NCBI RefSeq assembly: GCF_000004195.4
Contig: NC_030677.2
Coordinates: 45,261,142 to 45,325,141, forward strand
DNA: 64,000 nt
Direction: 5' to 3'
From: Xenopus tropicalis
Taxonomy: Eukaryota; Chordata; Amphibia; Anura; Pipidae
This document shows, piece after piece, positions 9,925-21,890 of the stretch. Under the pieces are notes generated by a model, which worked only from the letters and a program-made list of their open reading frames with translations, was not told the origin of the DNA and searched no databases. A program made the translations under genes and the position numbers. The first letter of the stretch is position 1, and the number at the start of each line of letters is the position of its first letter.

Positions 9925-12149
9925 GCAGTAACCTACGGACAGTAACAATTGTTCTACCTGCAGCTGGCTGAAAAACTAATAACTGTTTGGTTGCTCTGGG
10001 TAAATGCCCAGGTGCAAATTTACCCAATGTTCATACATGAGCCATAGGTAAAGTTTGGCTCCGTGTCACAGTTTCACCTTTCAACTCCAATGGGCCCCCA
10101 GGTTTGCCCACTTACCAGCAGATGAGCTTTATACCAGAACAATTCAGTAGTACTTAACTATTTTTTTAACAATTTTAATGGAAACAAACAAACAATATTA
10201 CGAGTGAAACCATTTTGGGAAGTTGCCTATTTAATTCTGCATTTCCAGCTGTAATTGTTTAATAGTCATTACAAGCCTTCTAGAATAGTGTGTACACATG
10301 GACTATTTGGAGAGCTGACACTTGTTTGCACAGTGATTATGCGCTTTTTATAAAAACAAATTATTTCTGAACTGACATGATTTATAGCCTTGTTATACCA
10401 AACAAAACTTTCAGTGCATAAACCGATCTTTTGTTTCAGAAGCTAACTGCTGTCACTTGTTTGAAGCTGTTATGACAACAGTCATCGCTAAGTGCGTCTA
10501 TCATGTCACGCATATCGGCCCGTTTCACATTGTGCTGTACAATGAGAGTTCATGCATAGCAACAAATAGAATGCATTCCTATGGGGAACAGTCAAACCTC
10601 ATTCATTTTGGGAACTTCATATCCTTATATGATCACATGGAGTGTTTTTAGTGATTTTGGAAAGAGGTTGTTCTGTGACAGTCGCCAATATGATAAGGAC
10701 AATGTTATCTAGGCAAAACATGTTGGGGCTTTTTTTTCACAATTCGTTTTTGTGCTAAAACTTGAATTTTTTGTGAAAAAGTGCATTTTTTTGTGATTTA
10801 TTAAGCATAAAAACCACTAAAACAAAACGTTGCCATCTAAAAGCTGTTAAGGTTGTGTAAAAGTCAATGGGACCTGTCTTAAGCAAATCTTTAATTTATC
10901 CGTGCATTTAGAGGTGCTGGGGGGGGGGGGGGTTTGTTTGAAGGCCAAGAAGATTCATGGAAAAATTTGAAAAAAAGGTGTGTCTTTTGTGTTCTTTTCA
11001 TTTTTGTTCCATATTTTAGTTAATTTTTTCCAATTCAGATCTTTTAACCCTTTGCCTGCTAAGCACGTATGGCATACATGCTTGCAGGGAAAGGCTCTAA
11101 GCGCCAACAACATACCTTGTATGTTTTGTTGCGCATAGCTGTTCTTTCTTTATTTGCAGAAGTGCTGGGGGCTGGAATTCGCAAAAATCCCGTGGATGAC
11201 CCCACAAACGATCCCAGAACAGCAGCAATGTCATAGACATGTGCCTGCTGCTGGGGTATATAAGCTCAGCCCTCTAGCGCCACCCTCCTCTTCTCTGCTG
11301 GTTCTGGACATCACTGGAGCCCTCCTGCTGCCTGTTGCGGTCCTCCTGTGGTCCTTGGCTGTGATATCTACTGTGCCTGCCCCCAGGTAACTCATTTGCA
11401 CCCACATTACACACTCACTAAACACTTATTACACATTTTTAAATAACTTCTTTTTTTCTAACCTACTTTTACATACACTTACACATATACATGCACAAAA
11501 ACAATTATTTGTGTGTTTTTTCTAAATAACTGTTTATTTGGTGTTGTGAGAAGTGACAATTGTATTGCGTCTAATCACTCCATTTGATTTATTTTATTGG
11601 CTTTATTGCACTTTATTGTGATTTTATTGATTATTCTGTTCTTCATTGCTCTTTATTATATATTTTTGCTAGTTACCATTATATTGCAGTGCGACTTGTG
11701 ATCAGGTAGCCTGAATGCAAATCACACAGTGGAATAAATTTTATTGGATTTTCTTGTTCTTTGCATTTTCAGTTTTGTATTGCTGTTTATCACTGGTTCT
11801 TTTTTGATTCTCTGTGATTTTATTGCTGTTTGAGTTTTGTTTTGCTCTGATTTCTGCTCATTTTTAGTGATTTTTTTGCATTTTCAGTATTGCTGGTTCT
11901 TTTTGCAGTGTGACTAGTGATCAGGTATTGTGATCTTGAAACACACATCTTATTTTATTGAATTGTTAGTTATTGCTGATCATTACTTGTTCAATAATTG
12001 GTCATTGTTTGTTCAATACCTGCTCCACACCTACTTGGGTGACTTGTGATATTTTGACCACTAGTTAATAATATTTGTTGATTGAACATGCATTTTATTT
12101 GATATTGATTGTAAGTTCTTTGGATAGTTTGATAGGGTTTTTGTTCCAG

Positions 12150-12275
12150 AAAGTTCCAGGGAGTTTGAGTTCAGGGAGTTGGGAGAGTTCAGGGAGTTGG
12201 GAGAGTTCAGGGAGTTCCAGGGAGTTTGAGTTCAGGGAGTTGGGAGAGTTCAGGGAGTTAAAGGGTTCAGGAAGT
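12150..12275. repeat. Short tandem repeat (GTTCAGGGAGTTGGGAGA)
   Basis: About seven copies of an 18-bp unit, some with TTCCAGGGAGTTTGA variants, in the 5' region of the piggyBac element upstream of its transposase. Confidence 0.85.
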
Positions 12276-12461
12276 TAATCATATAGCTGTTTTTTTTCTT
12301 GGCCTGGTTGTGTTTTTTTCCAGTCTGTGCCTTGCCTGTGTTGCAGTAGTTTTACAAGTAATCTCTTTTTTTTCTGACTGTGAAACCCATTTCATTGCTT
12401 TATTGTTTTGTCCCTGATTGTGAGTTTATTTCGATTAGCCTGTACATATCTTGTTTGGAAC

Positions 12462-13995
12462 ATGGCAAAAAGGTTTTATTCTATTGAAGAGGCTGCTTAA
12501 CATTGCATGGCCTCTAGCTCAGAGGAGTTTAGTGACTCTGATTATGAGTATGTGCCCCCTGGATCAGAAAGTGACTTGTAGCAGTAGCAGCACTGTTAGT
12601 GCTCTTAAGGAGCATATGAAGGTAGATGAGGACATGGAAGATGAGGATGTGGAAGATCAGGAAGCAGGCGATAGGGCTGATGCTTGAGATATGCTTGAGC
12701 TCATACATGGCATCCCACTGATATTAACAAAATGAAGAGGTTCGCGGGACTCATTTTAGCTCTGGGTTTCATAAAAGTCAGTTCTTTGGAGTCCTACTGG
12801 GATACCACTACTGTGCTGTCTATTCCTGTCTTTTCTGCCACTATGCCTGGAAACCGGTATCAGCTAGTGCTCCGGTTTCTGCATTTCAGTAGTAATGCTA
12901 CAGCTGTACCACCTGATCAGCCCAGCCATGACAGGCTGCATAAATTGAGGCCCCTTATAGATATCCTGTCTGAGCGCTTCACAGCAGTGTACACTCTCTC
13001 CCAAAACATTTGTATTGATGAGTCCCTTCTCCTCTTAAAAGGGTGCATACAATTCTGGCAGTACATCCCAAGCGTGGCTCTATGGGATCAAATTTTATAA
13101 ACTTTGCGAAAGCAGTTTGGGATACACCAACTATTTCATGATTTAAAAATGCAAGGACTCCCAATTAGATCCCCCTGGTTGTCCCCTTGAATGTCAGTGG
13201 AAAAATTGTATGGGACCTCATTTCTTATTGGCCCAAGGTTTCCACTTATATTGGATAATGATTACTCTAGTATCTCCTTGTTCAGTGCCCTATATTGTTA
13301 GGATACCCCAGCCTGTGGCACCATAAATTGTACCCGAAAAGGATTGTCCAGGTTTCTGCTCGACGAAAAATTGAATCGTGGAGAGACTTATGCCCTTAGA
13401 AATAATGGGCTTCCTTCCATCAAATATTCTGACAAACAAATGTTTTCATACTGACGACAATCCACGATGAGTCGGTAATTACAGAACAGAGAGTTGCTAG
13501 GCCCCCTAACAATAAGCCTTTCTGTAGCAAGGAGTACAGTAAGTACATGGGCGGTGTTGATAGAACTGACCAACTCCATCATTATTACAACACTACCCAA
13601 AAAACAAGGGCCTGGTACAAGAACGTTGGTATAAACATGATTCAAATGGCCCTCGGAAATTCATATGGTGTATATAAGGCAGCAATACCAGACCCCAAAT
13701 TATCCTATTATAAATACCAGCTGCAGGTACACCCCGCCCTGTTGTCTGGTGGCGTAGAGGGACAGACAGTGCCTGAGATGGCTGCTTCTGACAATGTGGC
13801 CAGATTGATTGGGAAGCACTTTATAGATACACTTCCACCCACACCTGGCAAACAAAAAGCCCAGAATGCCTGCAAAGTGTGCCACAAAATGGGTAAAAGA
13901 TGAAATACACTGTATTATTGGCCAAAGTACCCTGATAACCCTAGGTTATGTTTCAAACCATGTTTTGAAATATACTATACACAGCTGCACCAAAG
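12462..13995 (+). pseudogene. piggyBac transposase pseudogene, Uribo-like
   Basis: Begins MAKRFYSIEEAA with an acidic N-terminus typical of Uribo transposases. It would cut and paste the element at TTAA sites. The first catalytic aspartate is seen in NICIDESLLL (near 13018). The second lies in a stretch shifted out of frame near 13253 (LYVDNFYSS region). The third is in MGGVDRTDQL (about 13547-13576). The C-terminal Cys-rich domain survives in part (CKVCHKMGKR). Defects include a stop in the N-terminus (12496), an in-frame loss of roughly 70 codons at about 12687 where the acidic region joins the core directly, and several single-base frameshifts between 13060 and 13520. Non-functional. Confidence 0.9.
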
Positions 13996-14235
13996 GGTTA
14001 TAAATTGTATATTGATTGGATTTATAGTGTATATATTCCCACACCTTGTGTCTCAACCCTTTCTCCTTGTAGACTGTAAGCTCTTTTGGGCAGGGCTCTC
14101 TTCACCTCTTGTATCGGTTATTGATTGCTTTATATGTTACTCTGTATGTCCAATGTATGTAACCCACTTATTGTACAGCGCTGCAGAATATGTTGGCTCT
14201 TAATAAATAAATATTAATAATAATAAATAATAATA
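13996..14235 (+). mobile_element. L2-like SINE/LINE 3' tail
   Basis: Ends TTGTACAGCGCTGCAGAATATG followed by TTAATAAATAAATA and a TAA-rich microsatellite, which resembles L2-type 3' ends. It sits directly after the transposase reading frame, so it inserted into the piggyBac element. Confidence 0.55.
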
Positions 14236-14547
14236 GTAAGCATTGGTATCCTGATTTGTGCAAAATATATATGTATACTTATGATTTATGTATTCAGGGC
14301 ACTTACAAAATTTGATGTTGTGGTTAGTTTGGAATTTTCTTTACTTAATATATTCCTTAGATTATGGATAGCACTGGGGGAGCAGCTAATTGAGGTGATA
14401 GGTAATGTACAGGGCCCTAAAAAATTGTGATGGTGATTATCAAGATGATTTATCTTGCCTGCTAATGATTTCATCTCTTCTGCTGATGCCACCTCATAAG
14501 CTGCCCTTGCTATCTGTATTTCTGGACAACATTTCAGATTTTACTAG

Positions 14548-14798
14548 TACAGGTATAGGACCCATTATCCAGAATGCTCTGGACCAAGGGTATTGCGGAT
14601 AAGGGGTCTTTCCATAATTTTGATCTCCAAAAGGATTAATTATATCTTAGTTGGGATCAAGCACAAGGTACTGTTTAATTATTACAGAGAATAAAAATCT
14701 GAATTATTTGATTAAAATGGAGTCAAAGGGAGACAGGCTTTCCGTAATTCAGAGCTTTCTGGATAACGGGCTTCCAGATAACGGATCCCATACCTGTA
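14548..14798. mobile_element. MITE with TACAGGTATAGGACCC termini, copy 1
   Basis: Left TACAGGTATAGGACCCATTA and right GGATCCCATACCTGTA are inverted. Inner repeats TTATCCAGAA/TTCTGGATAA recur. No coding potential. Same family as 28232-28561. The transposase class that moved it cannot be fixed from this copy. Confidence 0.8.
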
Positions 14799-15329
14799 TA
14801 TTAGATCTCCCTGAAAACTTTTTATAGTATGGCCTCCAGCTTTTTTGTAAAGTGATTTTGCATGTTTAGGGTTTTTGTTTGCAGTTAGGAAAATAAAGTA
14901 ATGGTTTGCTGATAGATGGGGAGAGTTTGCATTTCAATACTTTATGCCAATTGCAGTCTTTCTCTTTATTATGGATATTAGTTAGAACTGCTCTGATGGC
15001 ATAACAGAGATGGGAACAAGGAACTTGAGAGAAACAGGGAACTTAATTGAACTGATAACTTACTGAGGCTATCTTTATTTCTGGGAACTATATATTTTGT
15101 TCCTAGTCACCTAGCACCACAATTCTGCAAAAAGCTGAATGCTTACACCAACAGCGAGCGTGGTTAGACTTGACGCCACTTCTTTAGCTAATGCCACAAG
15201 CTTTATTGTTGGCATCTCAAATTCTCACCTTTTAAGGAAGTACAGATGAAACAAAAGGGTTAAAAGATGCTCAACTAAATAGATAAATGTAAGCAGAATA
15301 TATTTAGGGTTAAATTGTTTTTTTTAGCC

Positions 15330-16600
15330 ATTGTTGCAATTCTGGGGAGCAATCTAACATTTGATCTTTTTTTTTTCTTCATTTCAGGCCAAAGCACAAA
15401 CTTCTATGGAGAACTGCATCCACAATTCTGCATGTACAAAAGCAAGGATGGTGTTGCTAAGTAGCAGCAGGTGTGCACTTTCAAAGTATATATAGTTTGT
15501 GGGAATTTTACAGGTGTTTAGATTTAAATTCAGCAAGTTAATTACTTAGTGCACAGTCCCAAATGTAGAAATTGTCCCAGTTTTAGGCTGTTTAGTGGGC
15601 GTGTCTTTAGGTGCACCCATACATGTGGGGTACTGTTTTGTTCAGGGGAAGTGGCAGATTAATACCTAGTAGATGTGTTTAGTTGTCATGGCAATTTCAG
15701 GGAGAAATTTAACTTTGCATCTTTTTTCCCCTTTATTTTAGGCCAAACTGCAAAGTTTTTCATAGGACTGCGTCCACAATTCTGCATGTAGGAAGGCAAG
15801 GATGACGTTCCTGAATAGCTGCAGGTGTGCACTTTCAAGGAATATATCGTTTGTGGGAGTATTTTCCAGGTTTAGACTCAAAATATAACACGTGTGCACT
15901 TATAGCAGTGATCCCCAACCAGTGGCTCAGGGGCAACATGTTGCTCACCAAGCCCTTGGATGTTGCTCTCAGTGCCCCAAACCAGGTAGTTATTTTTGAA
16001 TTCCTGACTTGGAGGCAAGTTTTGGTTGAATTAAAAACAAGATTTCCTACCAAATAAAGCCTCCTGTAAGCTGATAGTGTGCATAGAGGCTCCCTAATAG
16101 CCAATCTTAGCCCTTATTTGGCACCTCCATGAACTTTTATGGTGCTTGTGTTGCTCTTGAAGTCTTTTTACATCTGACTTAGAGCGTAGCCACAAATTTA
16201 ATTATTGCCCCAGTTTTAGGGTGTTTGGTGGGTGTGTCTTTTGATGCTCCCATTCATGCAGGGTATCATTTGGTTCAGGAGAAGCTGTAGATATAGCAGG
16301 TTTTTGTAGTTGTCATGGCAATTTTGGGGAGAAATCTAACTTTGGATCTTTTGTTCTTCATTTCAGGCCAAACCGCAAACTGTGTCCACAGTTTTACATG
16401 TAGAGAAGCAAGGATGGCACTGCTGAATAGCCACAGGTGTGCACTTTCAAGGAATATATAGTTTGTGAAAAAACTGCAAGGTGAGCACTTACAGCGCAGC
16501 CCAAAGTTTCCAGCTAAAATTGCTCTTATGTATTGCCCCTGTTTTGGGGTGTTTGGTGGCCCCGTCTTTAGGTGCATTCCTGCATGTTGGGTATCATTTT
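15330..16600 (+). repeat. Three diverged ~350-bp tandem repeats inside the piggyBac element
   Basis: Each unit contains a pyrimidine run plus AG (15367-15391, 15720-15744, 16347-16370, e.g. CTTCATTTCAGGCCAAA), then TTCTGCATGTA, GTGTGCACTTTCAA, TTTTAGG-TGTTT and TTGTCATGGCAATTT. The second unit is split by the hAT MITE at 15906. They lie between the transposase and the right terminus. Confidence 0.8.
15906..16176 (+). mobile_element. hAT MITE (CAGTGATCCCCAACC family), copy 1
   Basis: Left end CAGTGATCCCCAACCAGTGG is intact. The right end is clipped after TTTTTACATCTG compared with the copy at 36647. Near-identical 8-bp flanks ACTTATAG (15898-15905) and ACTTAGAG (16177-16184) support a hAT target duplication. 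Confidence 0.8.
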
Positions 16601-17224
16601 ACTTGGGAGAACTTGTTCTTTCATATTTGACTTGATTTTAACATTTTTATTGGATATTTTTCTCTCAAATTCTCTTTTGACTTTGTGACTTTGATGGCAT
16701 TTCAGAAAAAAAAGTCTTAAAAAATATTGTTGAATTTCATAGTGATCTGTGTGACGGCAGCTGCATTCCGAGCAAAAACGACATCAGACCCAAAAACCTA
16801 GAGGTTTCTAAAAATACCTAACTTATGGAGGTCTTTCACTTTAATCATTAGATATACCATGATAACATAGAGGTGTGCTTATCTGCTTTGTTTCAATGTA
16901 AAATTGTAGAAAATGCTGTTTTATTATTTTTGTCAGTAAATGTAATTTTTCTTGCAAAAAAAAACAAAGAAAAAAGTGTTTTTATTTTTTATTTCACTTT
17001 TTATTTACATATTCGACTCAAAATTCTTGTTACATGTCCTGAAAAAGTACAATTTTTTTTTTTAGTGTTCAAGTCCAATTCGTTCCAGAAAAAAAAAGGA
17101 TATATAATTTGTAAAAAGTAAATGTAATGAGTGCAAAATGACAAAAAATTGCTTGGCAGTAGATCTTCGCTTTTCGGACACATCGGCTGGCAGTGAAAGG
17201 GTTCATAAATGACATTTGTGGTTT

Positions 17225-17425
17225 AAGTGGAAATGAGTTTATTTGTGGTTTCGAAAGACTCTAAAAGAATGAAAATAAGATGGACCTCCCCAACTTTAAT
17301 GTAACTGTACTTTGTATTTATTATTGTAATGACCCCTGCTTGTTCTAGAAATATATTGTTCTGTTGTACAGTGCTGCGTACATAAGAAGCGCTATATAAA
17401 TAAAAATATACATATTTATGTATAC
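17225..17425 (+). mobile_element. L2-like 3' tail
   Basis: GTTGTACAGTGCTGCGTACATAA then GCGCTATATAAATAAAAATA, the same kind of terminal sequence as at 13996-14235. Only the tail is present. Confidence 0.5.
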
Positions 17426-17688
17426 ATATTATTGCAAAACCTGTTTTGTTTTCTTACCATGTTGCATTTGGATTTAGGTGTCTTAAAGTATCGATTTTGT
17501 GCTATTACATTTATTGATGCACTTTTGTATCCTCCACTGCTTCTGTTGTCCTATTCAGGGCCACAAGGCAGAACCTATACCAGCCTGGGGCTCACTTCCT
17601 ACGTAAATTCTAACAAAATGATATTGTTTTGTCAGCTGTGAAATGGTATCAATAAAAATCTCTTTTGTGTAATGTAGAGACAAGAATA

Positions 17689-17968
17689 CAGTGTCGGACT
17701 GGCCCACCAGGATACCAGGAAAATTCCCAGTGGGCCCAGGTGTCAGTGGGCCCTCCTGCTCCTGACCATTTGGCCTGTTTCATAATCATTCCCTATTTCT
17801 GAATGGGAAGAAAGAGGAGAAATAGATCAAAGAATAGATGATAGCATGTAAATAAAAGAGACTAGGTGAATAAAGAAGTTGGGCGAGGAAAGGAGGAAAA
17901 ATAGTTTGGAAAGCAGGCCTAGGGTCTAAGGTTTTCTGGTGGGCCCCTGGGTTCCCTGTCCGACACTG
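17689..17968. mobile_element. hAT MITE (CAGTGTCGGACTGG family), copy 1
   Basis: Inverted ends CAGTGTCGGACTGGCCCACC and CCCTGTCCGACACTG. Perfect 8-bp target duplication CAAGAATA at 17681-17688 and 17969-17976. 280 bp, non-coding. Confidence 0.95.
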
Positions 17969-18060
17969 CAAGAATATATAGTAAGTGGAATAATAGACAT
18001 TGCATTTCTAGCACATTCACCAGTTGTCACCCAGTTAAGGTCTTTGTCTATGTGGATAAT

Positions 18061-18330
18061 TAGGGGGAGATTTATCAGGGTTCAAGTTAAGTTTCAAAAA
18101 CTCGAATGTCTGGTATTTAGTAAGTGCAAAAGACACAAAAACTCAAATGTAAAAATTCCCCCTCTTAAAGCTTGTAAGTTTCTATAAAAGTCAATGGGAA
18201 TTGTTGTTGTTTGTAAACTTGAAAAATTTGAGATATTCGAGTTATTTATTCAAATGAGTTTTCCTAAGTGAGCATTCGATATACAAGTTTACTTGATTTA
18301 CTCAAATTCACAAAACTGATAAATAGGGGG
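18061..18330. mobile_element. AT-rich MITE (GGGGGAGATTTATCAG ends)
   Basis: Starts TAGGGGGAGATTTATCAGGG and ends AAAACTGATAAATAGGGGG; the ends pair imperfectly. Filled with AAACTCGAAT-type repeats found in other MITEs here. No duplication was confirmed. Confidence 0.55.
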
Positions 18331-18335
18331 TGGGT

Positions 18336-18494
18336 TATGTAATAAAAGCCACTAAATTTGCCCAGGTGCAGTAACCCATAGCTACCAATCAATATGTAGA
18401 ATTTACTGGTCACCTGTTTAAAAGCAAACATCCTATTGGTTGCTATGGGTTGCTGCTAATGCTTTTTATTACATATGGCTTTTATTACATATGG
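18336..18494. mobile_element. MITE with TATGTAATAAAAGCCA ends
   Basis: TATGTAATAAAAGCCACT at the left is mirrored by GGCTTTTATTACATATGG at the right. The interior has CCTATTGGTTGCTATGGGTT, shared in part with 45110-45190, 48240-48370 and 55600-55720. Confidence 0.6.
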
Positions 18495-18799
18495 GGGAAA
18501 GCGTAATCTTGCAAATGCAGACCTTAGAGGCACATTTAGCAACATTTTCAATTTGAAATCATGACTAAACTCATTTCCACTAAAACCACAGTTGCCTAGC
18601 CATTTATTAAAAGATCTGAATTGAAGAAGCATGAACAAAAATAGACACTGAAAAAACGCGAAAGCGGCAACTTTTTCGTATTTTTGTTTTCAGATTGGGT
18701 TTGTCGCATAATAAATCCAGAAAAAAATAGTTTTTTTTTCATGACAAAATTGCATTTTGGCACAAAAAATATGAATCATGAAAAAAATTTTTTGCTTTA

Positions 18800-18962
18800 T
18801 AGTGATGAGGAAATCTGTCCTGTTTCGCTTCAGCGAAAAATTTGCAAATCTTTCAAAAGATTCGCGAAACGGCAAAAATGTTGCAACAATTCTTTTGACT
18901 CGTGGCAATTCTTTTTGACGTGAGACAATTCTTTTTTACGCACTACAATTTGCCCATCACTA
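18800..18962. mobile_element. TAGTGATG-family MITE, copy 1
   Basis: Left TAGTGATGAGGAAATCTG and right TTGCCCATCACTA are inverted. The interior has the signature AATCTTTCAAAAGATTCGCG and GAAACGGCAAAAATGTTG, shared with 22185-22480 and 47034-47140. Confidence 0.7.
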
Positions 18963-19528
18963 TTGCTTTATCTTAAATACAAAATGAACCCAACTTGGAC
19001 AACACTAATTGTAAATTTTCCATTCAGTCACATGATAATCCATGATAATCCATGATTATTTACTGGAATAAGACTTTGCAGTGCGTGTTATTCATGTGAT
19101 TTTAATCTGAAGTAAAAGAGCTCCCAAAGCAGTAGCTGAATTACATTAATATTTATGTGCAATTGTTCTGTAGATTCTTAGTAATTGAGACATAATAGGG
19201 AGCTAATACAGAGTTAAAACATTCCAATGTTCTGGGAATAACACAAAGGGGAGGTTTGCAATTTATTTCACAAACCAAGAGCAGAAGAGGGGCTGCCATA
19301 ATTACACAGGTAGTATAAGGTAGGTAAGTGTTAACAAATAGCGGGGAAGGATGGCATATAGAAGTAAGAGAGAGATATAGCAGTCGCTTCATATTTAATA
19401 GCATGGAGGATGCAAGGAAAATAACGGCAATGTTGTTTTTAGACATTTTAGAGGATGTTTACAAAATATTCTTATAATGCATTTTTCTGTGAACAAAATA
19501 ATACTTTATTCTCAAGATTCTTCTAGGG

Positions 19529-20546
19529 CAGTGCTGTCCAACTTCTGTGGTGCCAAGGGCCGGAATTTCTCTAGCATGCATAGTGGAGGGCCCCTAATGA
19601 AGCCAGTTTTGACCACTCCCCCTTTTTAAACCGCACCCATTTTATCAAAAGAGCTTTTAAGACCATGTCCACATTAATGGTGGTAGCGCAGCAAAAACCC
19701 AAATGCTTGGTGCTCACTATGGGATATCAACCATCATTCATATGTGAAAGAATTATATTATGTCATATTAAGACACACCCTTAAATCCATACGCCTCCTC
19801 CCCTGTGGATAGCTCAGCAACCCCCAGAACATAATTACACACCTTAGGGACCATTTAATGGCTATTTCCAAATGCTAACAAACTCCCAGAACAAACCCCT
19901 GCCAGGTTCACCTTCCACAGGCAGCATAGGGCAGGTAATACTCTGCCTGCCCTATGCTGCCCGTGTGTCCTTAATCTACCTGCCCTACCCTGTCTGTGTG
20001 CACCATACTCTGCCTGCCCTATGCTGCCTGTGTGTGCCATACTCTGCCTGCCCTATGCTGCCTGTGTGTGCCATACTCTGCCTGCCCTATGCTGCCTGTG
20101 TGTGCCATACTCTGGCTGCCCTACCCCACCTGTGTGTGCCATACTCTACCTGCCCTACCTCACCTGTGTGTTCCATACTCTGCCTGCCCTTATCTGCCTG
20201 TGTGTGCCATACTGTACATACAGTGACACAATGCTGGCACTGTTCCTACAGTCTCTCTGAGGTGTGAAGAGGTGAACAATGTGGGTGATTACAGTCTGAG
20301 CTTGAGGTGTAAACAAGGCAGGGGGGTGAACAATGCAGAGAAGGTGTGAACAGTACAGAGGATTACATGTTTAAACAAAACAGGGGAATGACAGCCTGAA
20401 TCTGAGGTGTGAACCATGCAGGGGGCCAGGTAATCTCAGTACTGATACCATTTAAAGCTTACACAAGCCATCAAAGCAGCCAGACAGGTGGGGGGCCACA
20501 CAGAGGGGGGTCAGCCCGTGGGCCGCCAGTTGGACAGCACTAGTGG
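19529..20546 (-). mobile_element. hAT element with internal 34-bp minisatellite, copy 1
   Basis: Ends CAGTGCTGTCCAACTTC and GTTGGACAGCACTAG. Flanks TTCTAGGG (19521-19528) and TTCTAGTG (20547-20554) agree at 7 of 8 positions. The array of about nine 34-bp units (CCATACTCTGCCTGCCC...) at 19925-20215 gives spurious Cys/Pro-rich frames. In the orientation of the copy at 48894 this one is reversed. Confidence 0.8.
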
Positions 20547-21489
20547 TTCTAGTGGTACCATGGCTGTGATTTGCCAGGCACTTCCCTGCTATGACTTTTA
20601 GAAACACATTTTATTCTGATTAAAATACGTATGCTACTCTGTAGCCCTTTCCCCATTAAAGATTATGACATCGTCCTTTATAAATAGTAGTAGTAAAAAG
20701 GATCAGATTCCAAACAAAATGATTGTTAAGCAAGTAACCCAATCTTGGGGGGGGGGGGCACTGCTCCTCAAGATTAAGAGGAATATTGAAAAATACTATA
20801 ACATAACCTCTTTGGTATTTCATTCATGGGCTTGAGATTCCTACCTGGGATACACTTCGTGTCTACGCTGGAAGCGATTAAAATATCTGATCCCCCATTA
20901 AGATTTAGTAGGTATAGTGTACATAACACATTACACAGCTGAGAATAAAGGAGCATTCAATGCCAGTATGCGTGACGGGCAGATAACCAAACAGAAGGAA
21001 AAGCACTTCATATTCTCATCTTTCCTTGCAAGGGGAATTCCCATTTACAGCCACACATCCTCTGGTGCCACTGCCCATCAGTTCTCTGATATAGGAAATG
21101 TTATAGCCGTGCCCGTGTTGTCTACAGAAAATGGCTCATTTATCAAAGTTCTAATTTTTTCAGTGATTCAAATTTGTTTGTGCAAAAACTCCCAAATTCA
21201 AATGACTGTTTCCAAAACTTGAATGTTCGATTTTTTTCTAATTTCAAACTTTAATAAATCTGCCCCTAAGATTCACAAATTCAAAAATTGAAGCCTCCCC
21301 GTATTTAGTCCAGTTGGCCACTATATGAAGTTTAGGTTTAGAAACTGGAGTAAGTCCATACGACGAGGCCCATTTATCAGCATTCTTATTTTCATGGTTT
21401 TAGAGGTTTTTGAAACCACAAAAAAAAATCTCTAAAAATGAATGCCAAGAGATTTATTAAAACAGCTTTTTTAAAAAAGCACAAACAAA

Positions 21490-21773
21490 CAGGGGCGGGC
21501 CTAATCACTATTGCACCGTAGGCAATTGATTCACTGCACTCCACAGGAGGCAGGTAGGAGCAGGGCATGACAGTTTTACCAAACTCTCGCGAGAGTTTGT
21601 GAGTCCTGCCTCCGCCTTTCTCTGGTAGGGTGCAAAAGTTGTCTCCGGAGCCTCAGGAGGTAAAGAAGGGCCATAACTAGGGGTAACTAGGCAGAAGAAG
21701 TTCGTGCCCTGCGCCCCCCAAGTGTTGTGCCCTAGGCACGTGCCTCTTCTGCCTTTCCCTAGTTCCAGCCCTG
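21490..21773. mobile_element. hAT MITE (CAGGGGCGGG...CCAGCCCTG)
   Basis: Perfect 8-bp flanking duplication CAAACAAA (21482-21489, 21774-21781). Ends CAGGGGCGGG and TTCCAGCCCTG. The frame on the minus strand here is an artefact of the repeat. Confidence 0.8.
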
Positions 21774-21890
21774 CAAACAAAAGAAAAATGCACCAAAAAC
21801 CACAAATGAAAGCATAAAAACATCCCAGAAAACCTCTAAAACCACGAAGCAAACAAAGAGTAGTCAACAGAAAAAGGATACCGGCCATTG

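Larger units (their letters stand above)
11048..17201 (+). mobile_element. Decayed piggyBac element (Uribo/TxpB-like)
   Basis: The left end follows TTAA (11044-11047) and starts CCCTTTGCCTGCTAAGCAC. The right end reads GGCTGGCAGTGAAAGGG, then TTCA where TTAA would be expected. Between them lies a broken piggyBac transposase at 12462-13995, an L2-like tail insertion, a TACAGGTAT-type MITE at 14548-14798, three internal ~350-bp repeats and a hAT MITE at 15906-16176. Total 6.2 kb. The transposase is strikingly close to Uribo proteins of Xenopus, which is the best species clue in the window. Confidence 0.85.

Noticed and set aside
21508..21888. 126-residue minus-strand frame with a hydrophobic start that looks like a signal peptide
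   Set aside because: It overlaps a hAT MITE with a perfect target duplication; the hydrophobic part lies in AT-rich MITE sequence.
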